Positions 37,001 to 49,000 of a DNA stretch of 64,000 bases are shown here, piece after piece; position 1 is the first letter of the stretch, and each line of letters opens with the position of its first letter. The position numbers and the translations under genes were made by a program. The notes beneath the pieces were generated by a model. It did no database searches. It was not told the origin of the DNA and worked only from the letters and a program-made list of their open reading frames with translations. The stretch covers positions 65,433,723 to 65,497,722 of the forward strand of contig OU015526.1 in the NCBI GenBank assembly GCA_907165065.1. The letters run 5' to 3'. The DNA is from Caprimulgus europaeus. Lineage: Eukaryota > Chordata > Aves > Caprimulgiformes > Caprimulgidae.

Positions 37001-38308
37001 CTTCAGCTTTGCAAACAAAAATTGAACAAGGAGGAAAAATTCTCATTGTATGTCTTTTCCAAGGAGCAAGCACACACTAAGTAGAGGGGTATGTGATGGC
37101 TTTAAACAACTGATCAGGAAAACCCATCTCATACACCTGAGAGCATGTTTGTTGTTACTGAGAAGTGCTTAAAGAGAGACTATAGTCACACTCTGCTTCC
37201 TCACGCTTTCTCCTTCTGCCAAAATCTGCCCCATAGTGTTTTGTAAGAACCTCTTCAGGGGGCTTGTTTTATTTGCTGGTAGAACACCAATAAGCAAAGC
37301 TTAACGTGAACCCTCTGGCTTGCCATTCAGAGAGGTAGGCTCTTGGGACTTACAGACTTGTATGTGGCATTACACAGAGTGCCACGTCAGAGGGGAAAAG
37401 CCTGTAAGAAAAGGCAAGACAAGAGGTGACTCATGTCTATCGGACTTCTTCCTCTCTTCCTGTCCCATTTGGAAGGTGTGTAATAAATTCAGGAAGACAA
37501 AAAGAAAAAAAAAAAAGTAAATGGTCTCAGGAGTCAACAAAGATGAGTTGACTTCTGTATAATTAATTTCCATCTCAGTGTTTTTAAGAAAATTAGCAGT
37601 CACTTGACATTTTGACTTTAATTTCTCTGGCTTTTAGTTCTCCATATAAAAAATAGCATAATAATTTTTCTGCTGGTGGAGGTTGTGTATGTGAAAATAT
37701 ATGCATTCTTGCTAAAAAGCACGATGAAACTGGTGACACAGAAATCAATAATTTAATTCTCACTGCAGGAATGTGGAGTGTGTGAGAATATGGTTTAGGA
37801 TTATCTATTCACTGAACAGTATTTAATATGTAAATATTTGTTGAATAAGGCAGTGATTTTTTTAAGGAGAAAAAAAGATAATTAATAATGACATTTAAGA
37901 TATTAGTGTTTCATGGAGAAACCGAAGGTTGTACAAATAACCTTAAGACCCACGTTTCCTTCGTTTTTTAAGTATTTTTGTCAGTTTATGAGTGACTGGC
38001 TTGGCAATCTTCATATACTTCAGGCTTACTTTATTATATCTTTATATATATATATATATATCTCTGCACATATGGAGAGAGATATTATGTATTATGTATG
38101 TATGTACCAGAAAAAATTTATTACTGTTAGGAGAGGAATAGCCTTGTGTTTTAGCCTCTTACCCAATCAGATATGATTCAACTAATGATCTCTCTACCAG
38201 TGAAATAATCACAATAAGCAATCAAATAAACCATTTATAAACTGAGATTAACATTAATTAAAATTATGTATGGAATATCCAAAGTCATGAATGTCCTAGG
38301 AATCAGTG
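37001..38308. other. AT-rich unique DNA, no gene found
   Basis: An A run (12 nt) lies near 37505-37516 and a (TA) run of about 19 bp at 38043-38061, followed by gagagagatattatg and tatgtatgtatg words. No coding gene recognised. Confidence 0.5.
38304..38308 (+). repeat. Target-site duplication, left copy
   Basis: CAGTG immediately before the LTR start TGTCCTGG; the identical word follows the LTR end. This fixes both element boundaries. Confidence 0.8.
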
Positions 38309-38939
38309 TGTCCTGGTTTTCAGCTGGGACAGAGTTGGGTTTCTTTTTAGTAGCTAGAATAGCGCTGTGTTTTGGTTTCAGTGTGGGATTTGTTATGAGA
38401 AGAAAGTTGATAACATGCCAATGTTTTCAATTATCTGGAAGTCAAGGGACTTTGCCAGTCTAAAGGTGCAAGCTCTAGAGGGGGTGAGAAATAGTAAAAT
38501 GAATAAGCTAGATTAGTATTTGGATATGCAAGTGGGACATTCCATATCCTATAATGTCATGTCCAGTATATTAATGTGGGTCTCTCTCTTGAGGGGGTTT
38601 TCCCTCTCTCTGGCTTTTGTTCACGCTCTTGCTCTTATGGGATTGCAGTTTCGGTTTCAGGATTGTAACTCCTCCGGGATCATTATCTGAAAACAGACAG
38701 CTTTGTCAGCAGGTTGTGAGCAATTGCACTGTGTATCACTCATTTGCATATTTAAATATTTTATTATTTTAATATTGTTATTATTTTAAATTTTATTTCA
38801 ATTATTAAGCTGTTCTTATCTCAGCCTATGAGTGTCCTTACCTTTACCCCTCCAGTTCTCTCCTCTATTCCCCTGCGTGTGAGGGGAGGAGACTGAACGA
38901 GTGTGTGTGTTTGGCTGCCAACCAAGTGAAACCCCCACA
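38309..38939 (+). mobile_element. Solo LTR of an avian endogenous retrovirus (ERVL-like), with 5-bp target-site duplication
   Basis: A 631-bp element starting TGTCCTGG and ending CCCACA, so with TG...CA termini, flanked on both sides by CAGTG (38304-38308 and 38940-38944). The body follows the order of a bird LTR type I recognise: cagctgggacagagttgg, tagcgctgtgttttggt, gttgataacatgcc, gtgagcaattgcactgtg and attaagctgttcttatctca. A weakened TATA box (tatattaa, 38567-38574) and a changed poly-A signal (attaag, about 38804-38809) are visible. No internal viral genes lie next to it, so it arose by recombination between two LTRs. The 5-bp duplication fits class III (ERVL-like) integration. It is divergent and probably silent. 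The exact family name needs a database comparison. Confidence 0.88.
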
Positions 38940-38944
38940 CAGTG
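38940..38944 (+). repeat. Target-site duplication, right copy
   Basis: CAGTG immediately after the LTR end CCCACA, matching the left copy at 38304-38308. Confidence 0.8.
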
Positions 38945-41900
38945 CTACTGGGATAGGCAGGTAACTGACAGTTTAGGACTTGGGTTTGTCTCCTGACACA
39001 AAATCCTGCAGGACCACCCAGCAAGAGTTCCACACAGATGAGATTGCTGCATGTGGAAATGCATGCCCACCCCTACGCTTGCTCGTTTGTACCCAAACAC
39101 ACTTGTGAGGGGGTGCAGAACGGCGGCTGACAGGTAGATTTGATTGTTGACTGTTAATAGCATTTCATTGCTAAAATTCCTCATTGCTGTTGCAAGGGGA
39201 GAGGTTTAAGACTGAAATACTCTGTTTTATGTGTATCCATACCACCCAGTGCACTCAAACTGAAGTCAGTCTTTGCTCAGAGTTTCACTGGACTCAATGT
39301 AAAATTGTCTAAGTGAAGCCTGGGGGTGCCAGATGGTACAATTCTGGGGCTGGGTGGTGTTCATATCCACAGGGGCCTTCTGAGTGTGAGTCTGTGGATA
39401 TGGGCAGAGATAATTGTTATTGCAATTACTCTAACACACTAGTAAAAGCTTTGCCAATGAAAGTACTCATTTAAAATTTCAGTCTTTATTTTATGCTACA
39501 GTATTCAAATGAGAATATTGTAAATTCTAGTTGAGGGAAAACAGTAAAGTCAATAGGCTGCAGGTTTTGATAAACAAGGAGCAAAAAGAGAAGTTTCCAC
39601 TATTTATATTATGTATTATTTCTATAACATTGCACAATATCTTCATGTTTGTCTTGCTCTGCTTGGTGTATATCTCAAGTTTACAGCCTGCTTGTAAATT
39701 CTTTTAAGGAAGACATAGCACTTAAGCAGCTCACTGGCTTCTGTGATATAAGTGCAGTTTCTTCTGCACTGGTTCTTTTGTCTGTAATTTGTTTCTCATC
39801 TGAAAGGAATAGTGGATTAGAGTGAACTAAAACTATAAAACGTGCTTTGTAAACAGTATTATTTCAGCAATGCTGCTTATAGTGTTAAAGCAGAGAGTTA
39901 GGTGTTGGGTTTTATTTGGTGGGGTTTTTGCTGGGTTTTTTTTTTCTCCACGCAGATGAGGAGCTTCTGAAATGATCATGCAAGTATCATAGATATTGCA
40001 GTACATCTGCAGTTCAGCCCTTCCTTAGCTCCTGTTCCTCTGAGGTTCATATACAATTTGACTAGGTTTTTTTCCCCTTTATTTTCTACCTTTAAATATT
40101 GTAAATCAAAGAGTCAACACATTCAAAACATATCAGTTCTCTGAATCCTTCTGGAAGACTCCCTACTGTGCTCTCTGAATTTTTAAGCTTTTCAGCATCT
40201 CATGTGACAAGTATGTTTTCTTCCAATGGACACGTGCAATGCACAGGCTGTCAGCTTTTCCCCAACTCTGTCGCTCAGAATGAACTCCACTCCAGCACTG
40301 CTGTTATCAACTTGGTTTTGATAGCTGGAAGTGTTCAGGTCTTTCTCAATGAATCCTGTGCCCGTAATTCTTGCACTGGGGGAATAAATACCAATTCCGG
40401 CAGCCCCTTGGTTAATCTTTCCTGACGGGCAGCGTGGCTTGGAGGCTGCAGTCAGCGAGGCAGTGTGGTTTTGCTTCCGTCTTGCTTTGGGTGCTCCCTC
40501 TAGTGCCCCAGCCACGTAAAACGTTTCCTTCGGAAGGGAGAGAGATGGAATTTCCCAGGTGGCTCACAAAACGTTTAATGAAGTGTGTAGCACAACCATT
40601 TCATTACAACATATTGTGTACTTTTGCCTTTAATAACTGCATTCCTCATCCAAGAAGTCTCTGTAGCTTTCAAAAATGAATTACAGTGGTATTATTTTTC
40701 TCAGAATATATTTTTCCATGACAAGAAAGCACTTTTCTAAACTATTGTATTTATTAGCAACCTGTTACCCTCTGACACTACTAGTTTCATCAGACTTGAT
40801 AAAATGAGTATCATTTAAAATCACTTTCAAAATTATTAAACCAGTTTTATCTTTTTTTTTTCTTTTTACTGTGCATGAAGCAAGAAAATAAGTCTGTAAA
40901 AAATTAGAATATTTATTCTGATTTGATGGCAGTCAAAAACTCAGACTATCCTGAGGGTGAAATAATTTTCTGTGGTGGGACAGAGGAATTGTACTGTCCT
41001 GATGAAGAACAGACTGACTTAGGTGTTCTCCATCTCCAAGCCCAAGTGTGAAGCTCAGGGTTCCTATTCCCAGGCAGCTCCTACTTCAGCTTCAGGAAGA
41101 GCTGTGGCTCTCCCTAACAGTTTGGAGGCACTGAATCTGTAGAAAGAAAGGCCCATGCACAATTTCTTGCTGCTTTGCCCCTCCATTGCTTTTGCACATG
41201 CCTATTGTCTACTGCATTTTCTCTGTTTGCTGAGGCTATGAGGCTATGCATCAAGATTGTGCATAGATAGGGAGGAAGATCTTGTGCTTACTTTCTACAT
41301 GACAGGTGAATTTTACCGTTAGAGGGATATAATGATGGCACAAGCAAATTCATTGCTTCAAAATAAAAAAAATACATAATGATTGACTCCCTGTCAGTAC
41401 TTCTGCTTAAATAATCATTCTTAATCTATTAAACAGCTGTATGACAACAGCATAGTTACTGGTGGACAGAGCTGCAAATTAGTTATCACTGGCACCTCTT
41501 AGCTAGGCTGAGAAATTAAGGAGCAAAGAGATTGAACTGCCTTTTGATCCAGAAGTTGTCCTTCTGAAATATGCTCTTACATCTTCTGAGAAATCATGTG
41601 TGACCTAGTTGCTGTGGACAGGGATAGGGTGCAAACTCCTTCCAAAGAAGTCCTTTCAACGTGGATGTTTACTCCACTGTAATAAGGGTTAGTATGTAAA
41701 GCTGCATCCATTGTGTAATTCAAAGGAATTAGAAGAGTTGTGGTTGAAATAATTTCATTTCTCATATTTGCATAAAACTATTAGAACAAAATATTTCTTT
41801 TTAAACTGTGATTTTTATTCCCCATATCAGAATTCTGTCCTTGGAGCATCACAGAATTGGGTTCATGTTCAGTTCTTGATAGATATTTGAAAGGGGCACT

Positions 41901-42364
41901 TCTGCTGTAAGCACAGCAGCAGCTGCAGCTACAGCTCAGCTTCCCTTGTTTATAGTGTGAATGTCATACTCATTACAGCCAAATTCTGCCCTTTTTGGAC
42001 AAACTTTAGCTTCCCCTGAACTTCAGCAAACCCTGAAACTGCATACAGCAGTCCCCAGTCATGTGCCAGTGTCAATGTTTTAGTAAGTGTTGTTTATTCA
42101 CAAAGCACAGTGTACAGACAGTATCCAGTTCTTCTGGTGGTGGCTGAGTATTTCCCATATTGATGGGTACAGGACTGGGCACTTAATTAGCCACCAATTA
42201 GGGCACTTAAATGAACTGTGCCTTGGACAGCAGGTTGGATAGCTGCTCACATGGAATTTTGCTTGATGTGCACAGTATCTCTGAGTGGTCCAAGAAGTAT
42301 TAAATCTAATGTGTATGTGCAATTAACCTGTGCATGCACAGTGAATCTTACTGGCTCAGAAAAA
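38945..42364. other. Unique DNA, no gene found
   Basis: Opposing frames at 40168-40425 (plus), 40192-40515 (minus) and 40434-40679 (plus) overlap each other and match nothing I know. The portion 41400-41560 (ctattaaacagctgtatgac, gcaaattagttatcactgg) is unique and has the look of regulatory DNA, without proof. No repeats other than short homopolymers. Confidence 0.5.
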
Positions 42365-42535
42365 AAAAGTGATATGTAATTATTTCATTAGCAACCAGCA
42401 ATTCTACACTGAAACCAATCTATAGTAAAAGCCATCTGTAATTAGCCTGACAGCAAACTTTGTCCATTGCTATTGTACATTAATATTTCCGTACTGTCTG
42501 CTAAAGTCTCTCTCATTTAATTCATTCCTGTGGTT
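42365..42535. promoter_or_regulatory. Candidate regulatory element, homeodomain/E-box/SOX-like sites
   Basis: Within 170 bp: TAATTA at 42377-42382, CATTAG at 42386-42391, an E-box CATCTG (42433-42438) directly joined to TAATTAG (42439-42445), a SOX-like pair ccattgctattgt (42464-42476) and attaatattt just after. The clustering resembles developmental enhancers. AT-rich DNA yields such words by chance, so this needs cross-species conservation or chromatin data. Confidence 0.25.
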
Positions 42536-42543
42536 GAAGGGGT

Positions 42544-42568
42544 GGGGGGGGGGGGGGGGGGTGGGGGG
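42544..42568 (+). repeat. Poly-G tract (G18-T-G6)
   Basis: Eighteen consecutive G, one T, then six G, preceded by ggggtgg. It is the strongest single G-quadruplex-forming sequence in the window. Length may be unreliable, since long G homopolymers are hard to sequence. Confidence 0.9.
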
Positions 42569-43189
42569 AAGAGACTTGGAAAATTTCCTGTCATGAAGAA
42601 TCAAGGAATTATGTCAAGCAAGTAGCAAATGAAAGAAAACTGTATAGACTGGCTTCCTTGTGCAAGCCAGAGACAAAGGGGACATGAAACCCCTGAAGAA
42701 TTCCAGGTCTACCAAAAAATGTGGATTGCTCATATCAGCTAGAGGTGAGTATTTCTAGAGATGAATAGGCAGAAACTGCAGCAAACAGCGGCTTCTCCTC
42801 ATGCAGGGATGGGGGTAACAGGGCTGAAAGAGATTTCTGTAAACTTTTGATAAAGATGACAGTGTAGCTAAGATCTGTACATATTAAGTTTTTCTAACCC
42901 TTTGCTTGGGTGCTTCATAAAAACAAATATACAACTCCAGCCCCACCTCTTAAAAAAACAGTTTGTGGATATCAAATAGACCCAGCCCAGCAAACGAGAA
43001 AACTGCAATCCAGAAATCCATCTGAAGACTGTGGGTTTTACCAAGGGGGCGATGGAGGGGAAACGATTCAGCAGGAAGGCTTACTAGCAACAACAATAGA
43101 TTATCTTCCCCATAATCGTGACACAGCTATTCAAAGCTAGATTTTTGGGGGTTTGGTTGTTTTGGGTTTTTTTTTTTCCAAAAATGAAA
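42569..43189. other. Unique DNA, no gene found
   Basis: No coding gene recognised. A short plus-strand frame (42910-43140) has no domain. A T run precedes the TA repeat at about 43169-43178. Confidence 0.5.
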
Positions 43190-43246
43190 TTATATATAAT
43201 ATATATATAATATATATATAATATATATATAATATATATATATATT
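43190..43246. repeat. TA-rich tandem repeat, 11-bp unit
   Basis: Units of ATATATATAAT repeat about four times, ending in a plain (TA) run. The sequence is nearly self-complementary and could extrude as a cruciform or unwind easily. The Ile/Tyr-rich minus-strand frame across it is an artefact. Confidence 0.85.
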
Positions 43247-45990
43247 CCTATGTTAAATTTGGCAATAGCTACTTTGTCCACACTGCTCTTTGTTCCAGGC
43301 AGCAGTTTGATAGTTTTTACTCTGTTTTTAGCCACCTGAATGCTTTGCCAAAAGTGGTTGCCGCTCCTCTGCAAATCACAGGGAAAAAGATTCAGTATTT
43401 GTTACCTTCAGCTGTGACCGGAGTCCGGAGAAGTTTTAGTGGAAGCTGAATTTGTTGAGAATGCAATGCCAATGCTTCCATGCATTTTAAGTAAGATAAA
43501 GGCAAATTTCTCTTTTAATGTAAATGTAACCTTACTTCCACGCCTCCCCCCAAACCTCGAGACCAGCAAAGAATAACACAACAGCAGGGCTGATCCTAAG
43601 AGTTACATCAGTCAAATGATGCTCCAAAGCAAGGGAGCAGCTCAAATACAATTTTAGCACCTCTGCCTTTCAGAACTCAGTTGGATGTAATGTCTACATC
43701 AAGGAACTGACAGAATGAAGCTAACTGGTGTGAAAAAAACCCACTCCTTCTGAAGAAGCTTCTAAATACCAGTTGTCTAAATCTATTGATAAGCAGGGAT
43801 GCATTATTAATGAAGCCTGCAGCCTGCCTAGTGCTGCTCAGATGGTTCAAGCATTTAGTAGAAAGTATTTCTGTGAAGTGCTGCACGGAATAATGACAGT
43901 GTCTGTCTTAAATCGAACAAATGACTGTAGCAAGCTCTGGGGAGGCTCAGAGCAAGCAGATGCTTTCCAAGTGAAAGGCAGTGGGGTACCACCTGCTGTA
44001 GGCAGGCAGGAACAGTCCACTAAATATTGACTTGTTAATAATTCAAGACAACAGGAACCCCTAGTTCTTCAAGCATGGCACTGCCCCTTCATCATGTGGT
44101 TTTTCATCACCCTAATGAGCTACTTGAAGAATCAGACACTGAAATGTCTTGCAGATATTCCCCAAAGACCAGGACTCAAGCTGCTGTAATTCTGAATAAG
44201 AAGTTGTCGGCAGGACACAGAATTTTAAAAAATGGCAGGATCAGTGCTTTTGCTAAATATTGCTGTTTGCTACACACTGCTGTGTAGTGGCTCAGTCTGC
44301 AGTTTGTACAGCTCCTGGGGCAGAATGCTTGGCTTTTATGACATTTCTCTGGCTAAATATAATTGACTTTCCAGTTCCTTACAGGTGCATTGATAGTTTT
44401 ATTTGCAACAAGAAAAAGAACTCTGTTAAAATCTACATGATAGCACTTGCAACTGGAATTCTCAATTAATACTTTCTGAAAGGGATCTTGGTTTTGTGAT
44501 TAGTGTGTGTTTGGGACTCTCCACAGTTCCTACTTTCATCATGGATGTTAAATCAGCATTTGCAAATGAATAATCTTCAATGGAAATTATTGAAATGGAA
44601 TAACCCATTGACAATTAATTACTCTTTTAAAAGTTACCAAAGCTTCTATGTGGGTTTTATTGATTTCCTGGTTTACTATCAACAGCAGCACTTTGCCCTG
44701 CTCAAACACTGCAGCTTCATGGTGAAATGCAGGACCTCCTGCATTAGTAGTATATATCCCGGTGATTGTTGCTGTTGCTTCTCTTTCAAGATGCAACCTT
44801 AACAGAATCTTCCCATTCATTCCCCATTTTTTTATTGAAGATATTTTTCTTCCCCAAATATATAATTTTTCATTTATTTTGGAATGATAAAGTAATATTC
44901 TATTGTGAGATGTTTCTTGTTTGCATGATTTTCCCAGCTGTCAGTTTAGATATCACTCAGCTACTTGGCTTCTTTGCAAACTTCACAGGGTATTTTGCTG
45001 CACCTAATCAGCTGACTAGGCTTCACTCTGTGAACAGTCTTAATAATTCCAAATGGAATTTATAGTAGGCTGTTCTTAAAGCAAGTGATTAACTATTCTG
45101 AGGAACTTAAAATGACAGCAAATGCATTAATGTTGCTCTGAAGAGAGTGCTTCTTCCATGCCACAATGAGTAAAAGTGTCTTCTGACTTTCCAGCACTGA
45201 GCACAAAGCTTTATTTAAAAGAGCCATGAGTACGTGTGACTTTCTCTGCTGCACTGTTGAGCTTCGAATTACAGCCTTCCAAGTTTTTGGTCATCTGTAT
45301 GCATTAATAGTGTTTGGATTTCTCAGGACTAAGGAAATGACCTTGGCTCCCTTACTGAGCTAGTTGTAATTGCCCCCCACATCTCCACAAACTTTATGCT
45401 TTTTTCTGTCATTTGTGTGGTTAGAACATCTCAGCAATCTATACTGTTCCTTTCAGTGGTGGCTGGTCCTCACTGGACCACCTGGAAGTGATGTGCATGA
45501 AATCACTCTGTAAAGACACCCCAGTAAGTTAAAATCACAAACTGTAATCTCCTTATCCTAATTGCTAGAAGATAGCCAATTAGCATTTCCTCATAGCTTT
45601 TAATTTGTTGGCTACAAGAGGATTGGGCCAGAGCTTAATGTTGTTCGGTGGGGAGAAGCAAAGAGGTAGATGATCCTTGATTATGCAGTCGTTCCTCTAG
45701 CGAGTCATTCTGCTGTATGCAAAAAACAACAGTGAGGCGTGCGAGTGTGTACTACAGGTACCTGCTTGTCCTGTAGTCGTGGGAGGAAGCAGCCTGTCCT
45801 GGTAAATGAAGAGTGGACCTTAGTAGCTGAACTAGGATGCTTATCTCATCTGAAGTTTCCCTTTCATATGCTTTCCACTCCGTTAAGGAACAAGACTTGC
45901 ATCTCATATTGCATTTCCATTCAAAGTAGTTCTGGGATAAACTTGAAATGCCAGAGCAGTGGCCTTCCAGAGTGTCTGAGATGTTTCTTT
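43247..45990. other. Unique DNA, possible conserved non-coding blocks, no gene found
   Basis: This stretch is free of recognisable repeats. Blocks at 43770-43930, 44590-44810 and 45330-45620 have mixed composition, several homeodomain-like words (attaatgaagcc, caattaattactc, CTAATTG at 45558-45564 facing CAATTAG at 45577-45583) and opposing short frames without family matches. The lack of transposons and the motif density make it the best candidate region for conserved regulatory DNA, but this is inference. Confidence 0.4.
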
Positions 45991-46034
45991 CTCCATTCTA
46001 GTGGAGATTAGAATCTCCATGCTAGTGGAGATTA
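45991..46034 (+). repeat. 24-bp tandem duplication, two copies
   Basis: The 20-mers at 45991-46010 and 46015-46034 begin ctccat and end ctagtggagatta, with one mismatch. Because ctcc and ggag face each other, the DNA also contains the inverted repeat ggagatt/aatctcc (46003-46018). Likely slippage or hairpin-mediated duplication. Confidence 0.85.
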
Positions 46035-49000
46035 CTGGTACTTCCAAAAATGGTGCATTTTCCCCAGTATGACTTCAGAGAAAATGAAGATTAAAAATGT
46101 CAAAACTTCTAATAAACAGAGACATGTGAAAACAAAACCAGATGTGTATTTGTATTATGTAGATAGCTGTAAGACTTGTGGATACTGACAGATTATAATG
46201 CTGATGTATTTGCTTGCCTGTTCATTTTGCATGCAGAATATAGGGGTCTGATTCAAATCTTTTGGAAGTGTCCACAGGTGCTTATATTTTACAATTTTAA
46301 AATAATATATTTTGTATTTGAGGAAACTAAGGCATTAAAAGGCAAGATCAGGGCTTAGACTATAACAGAATATAAAGAGATAGCAGTAGGTCACAGACCT
46401 GTGTGAGAAGGCCAGTTCAGTCTAGTTGGTAGCTTTCCCCGCAGCTCATTTTCTTGGTGGGAACAGCTCTTGACTTCCTGTTCTCACTGTTCCTCAAACT
46501 TGAGCCAATAGATATGATTTGTAGCCTAGCAGCAGGCTCCAATATACCTGTTTTTTTTGTCCCACCCTCTTTCTCCCATCTTGGTAAGAAGACATATTGT
46601 TTGTCATAATGGCAAGGATGACTATCACGTAGGTTCTGTGGACATATTGCACATTTAGTCATATTCAGCTGTGTTATACAGAGAGAGAGAGAGAAAATAG
46701 TTCAGAACAAAAGCGTAGGAGACTGAGACAAAGATTGTCTGTGTGAGCTATTCTGATAGTGACAGAAAAGTGACCTTCAAAGGAGACTCTCTGAACTAAA
46801 AACACCTAGTGATAACAGACTTGGACCAGCCTTGCTGAGGTGGGAGATAACTCCTTGGCATAAGTTGTACAGTTTGGTTCTCCCACTGAGTTTTTACTTT
46901 ATGATAATAAATGCAGTATGGATAAAAAATAGGTGAGAGCCATATGATCTGCCACAAACTCATTGCTAACAGCGTTCATTATTGGCAAAACTGGGTACAT
47001 AAGCAATGTGAATGGACATCTGGTTTCTATCATGCAAAGCTTGTGTTTGTACACACTAATGAGGAGATAAGGTGAAACAGCTGGCACCTGCAAATAGCTG
47101 CCTGGATACACCCTGCCTTTGCAGACAAGACAGCAAGCAAAACTGGGTAAGAAATTTTTAAGTCAGAGACTGAAAATTTGGTTCCCAGTTTTATTTTCAA
47201 ATAGATGTTACTTTCAAATTATATGACTACAAAGTGGCAACTACATGTTTGTCTTGCCTGCAATGGTATTACTAAACATTGATCACTTTTCTGCTTTCTA
47301 AATTAAATGGTGGAATAAACAGCAATCTGGATTTCTCAAAATATTGCTACGTGTTGTCAGATCCTGAGATGTCAACAGAGTATGTGACACTGTTGAGGAG
47401 TTATACGCATGCAGTTTGCGTGTTTCAATATGCTTCACTAGTAGAAGCAATAAATTGCCAAATTCCTCACCAACACTGTCAAGTAGACAGGATTTAAGGA
47501 GGAGAACATAATAGCGTTATTCAAGAGTGACTTTGATCATGGGAAGCTTAAGCTTTTGAAATATCTTGCAACTGGCTAGCTTAGAATGAAATTTTTAAAG
47601 GCTGCAAGGATCTTAAAGCCTTCAAAGGTGTGCTTTCTGTCAAAAATTGCTGTGATTGCTCTGCTGTGTGAGGCTTTGCTAACAGAAGAAATACTTGCTG
47701 TATACGTCAACAGTAGCATCTCTGAACGCCAGAAGTACTGGCAGTAAATTAGTTTTAAATGCTCGTTGAGCTCTGTAGCCATTGGCTTAGTAGACCTGCC
47801 AGGGCCCCAGCAGTGCAGCTACCAGGCAAGTACCTTGAGGTAGATGCTGCAAGGGTCTGGGAGTAAGCACAGCTGGCAGAGGGAACTCCCTCTACCACTG
47901 GATGGCTGTTTGGAATTGGAAATTGCATAACCAGGAATAGCAGGGACATGATTAAGGCTGAAGTAAGCATTTCTTAAAATGTTTCACTGTGGTTTTAACC
48001 AAGCAGAAAATAAAGCCCTCATTTTCCAATAGCTTTAATATGATCAGAAATAACATTCCAAAAATCTCCCTCAAAACATCAGAGAAATCCCAACACACTC
48101 TTCACAGTGCTGAAAGGGAAAAGAATAAAGTATGCCTTTTTATTAATTCAGACTTTTTCTGTGATTAAATTTGTAACTAGTTTTCCTCTATAAAACCAGT
48201 TTTGCTTCATCTGCAGTTACTTGTGTGAGTGCTTCTTTGACAAAGGAGAAAAAAAATGGAGGGGAATTCTGCATTGTGGTAGTGCATGAGATTGCATCTC
48301 CTCCGGCGACACTTGCTGCTCTATTGCAGACTACAACTGTTGCTCCATTTTAAAAGTCTCTATTCTGTCCTTCCTCAAATCTACTGATTTTCTTTTGTTT
48401 CCTTCTGAAGAGAGAATAGTGCTAAAGAACACAACAGGTTAGGAATGCATATGTTCAGTACCACCTCTCAAGCTGGTCTCATTTTCCTTTAATTCTATAT
48501 CTGGGCTCTCCAACAGCAAAACCAGAAATGTCCTGAAAACCTAGGCTGTTAGAGATGCAAACACCTGTGCTGATGTTGCAAATAGGTTGACTAATAAGTT
48601 AGAGGTTTTTCAGCTGGAAAAGGAACTAATTGTTCTACTAGGACAGCTGGAAGAACAGTCCATCCTGTTGATGTTGCCCATCTCCTAGTCCTTCAGCTGA
48701 CTTGTTCTACAGGTTTAGACGTGTCCCTTCCTCTCTCTGACTTCCAGGTGTAGGGCCTCATTTAAGTTATTTTCATGGAATTAATTATATAAGCTTAAAT
48801 GCAAACTAAGATGAGAATCTGATTTGCTGACTGTGACGAAATGAATCCCTAGGTGTGTTACATGAGGCTGCTGTAAGAACTCATTAGGAGGATGTTTTGA
48901 AATGATGTTCTAGAAGAGCTAAATAGTTTTGCATCATGATCAGGATTTTTTATAACTTATAGAAAAAGTGCAATATCATACATCTGAATCTACACTCATG

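Noticed and set aside
38945..39200. Internal retroviral sequence after the LTR
   Set aside because: The target-site duplication closes the element at 38939. The flanking frames show no gag, pol or env motif.
46316..46350. MIR-like trace (tttgaggaaactaaggcatt)
   Set aside because: Too short, and the diagnostic cttgccca-type tail is absent.
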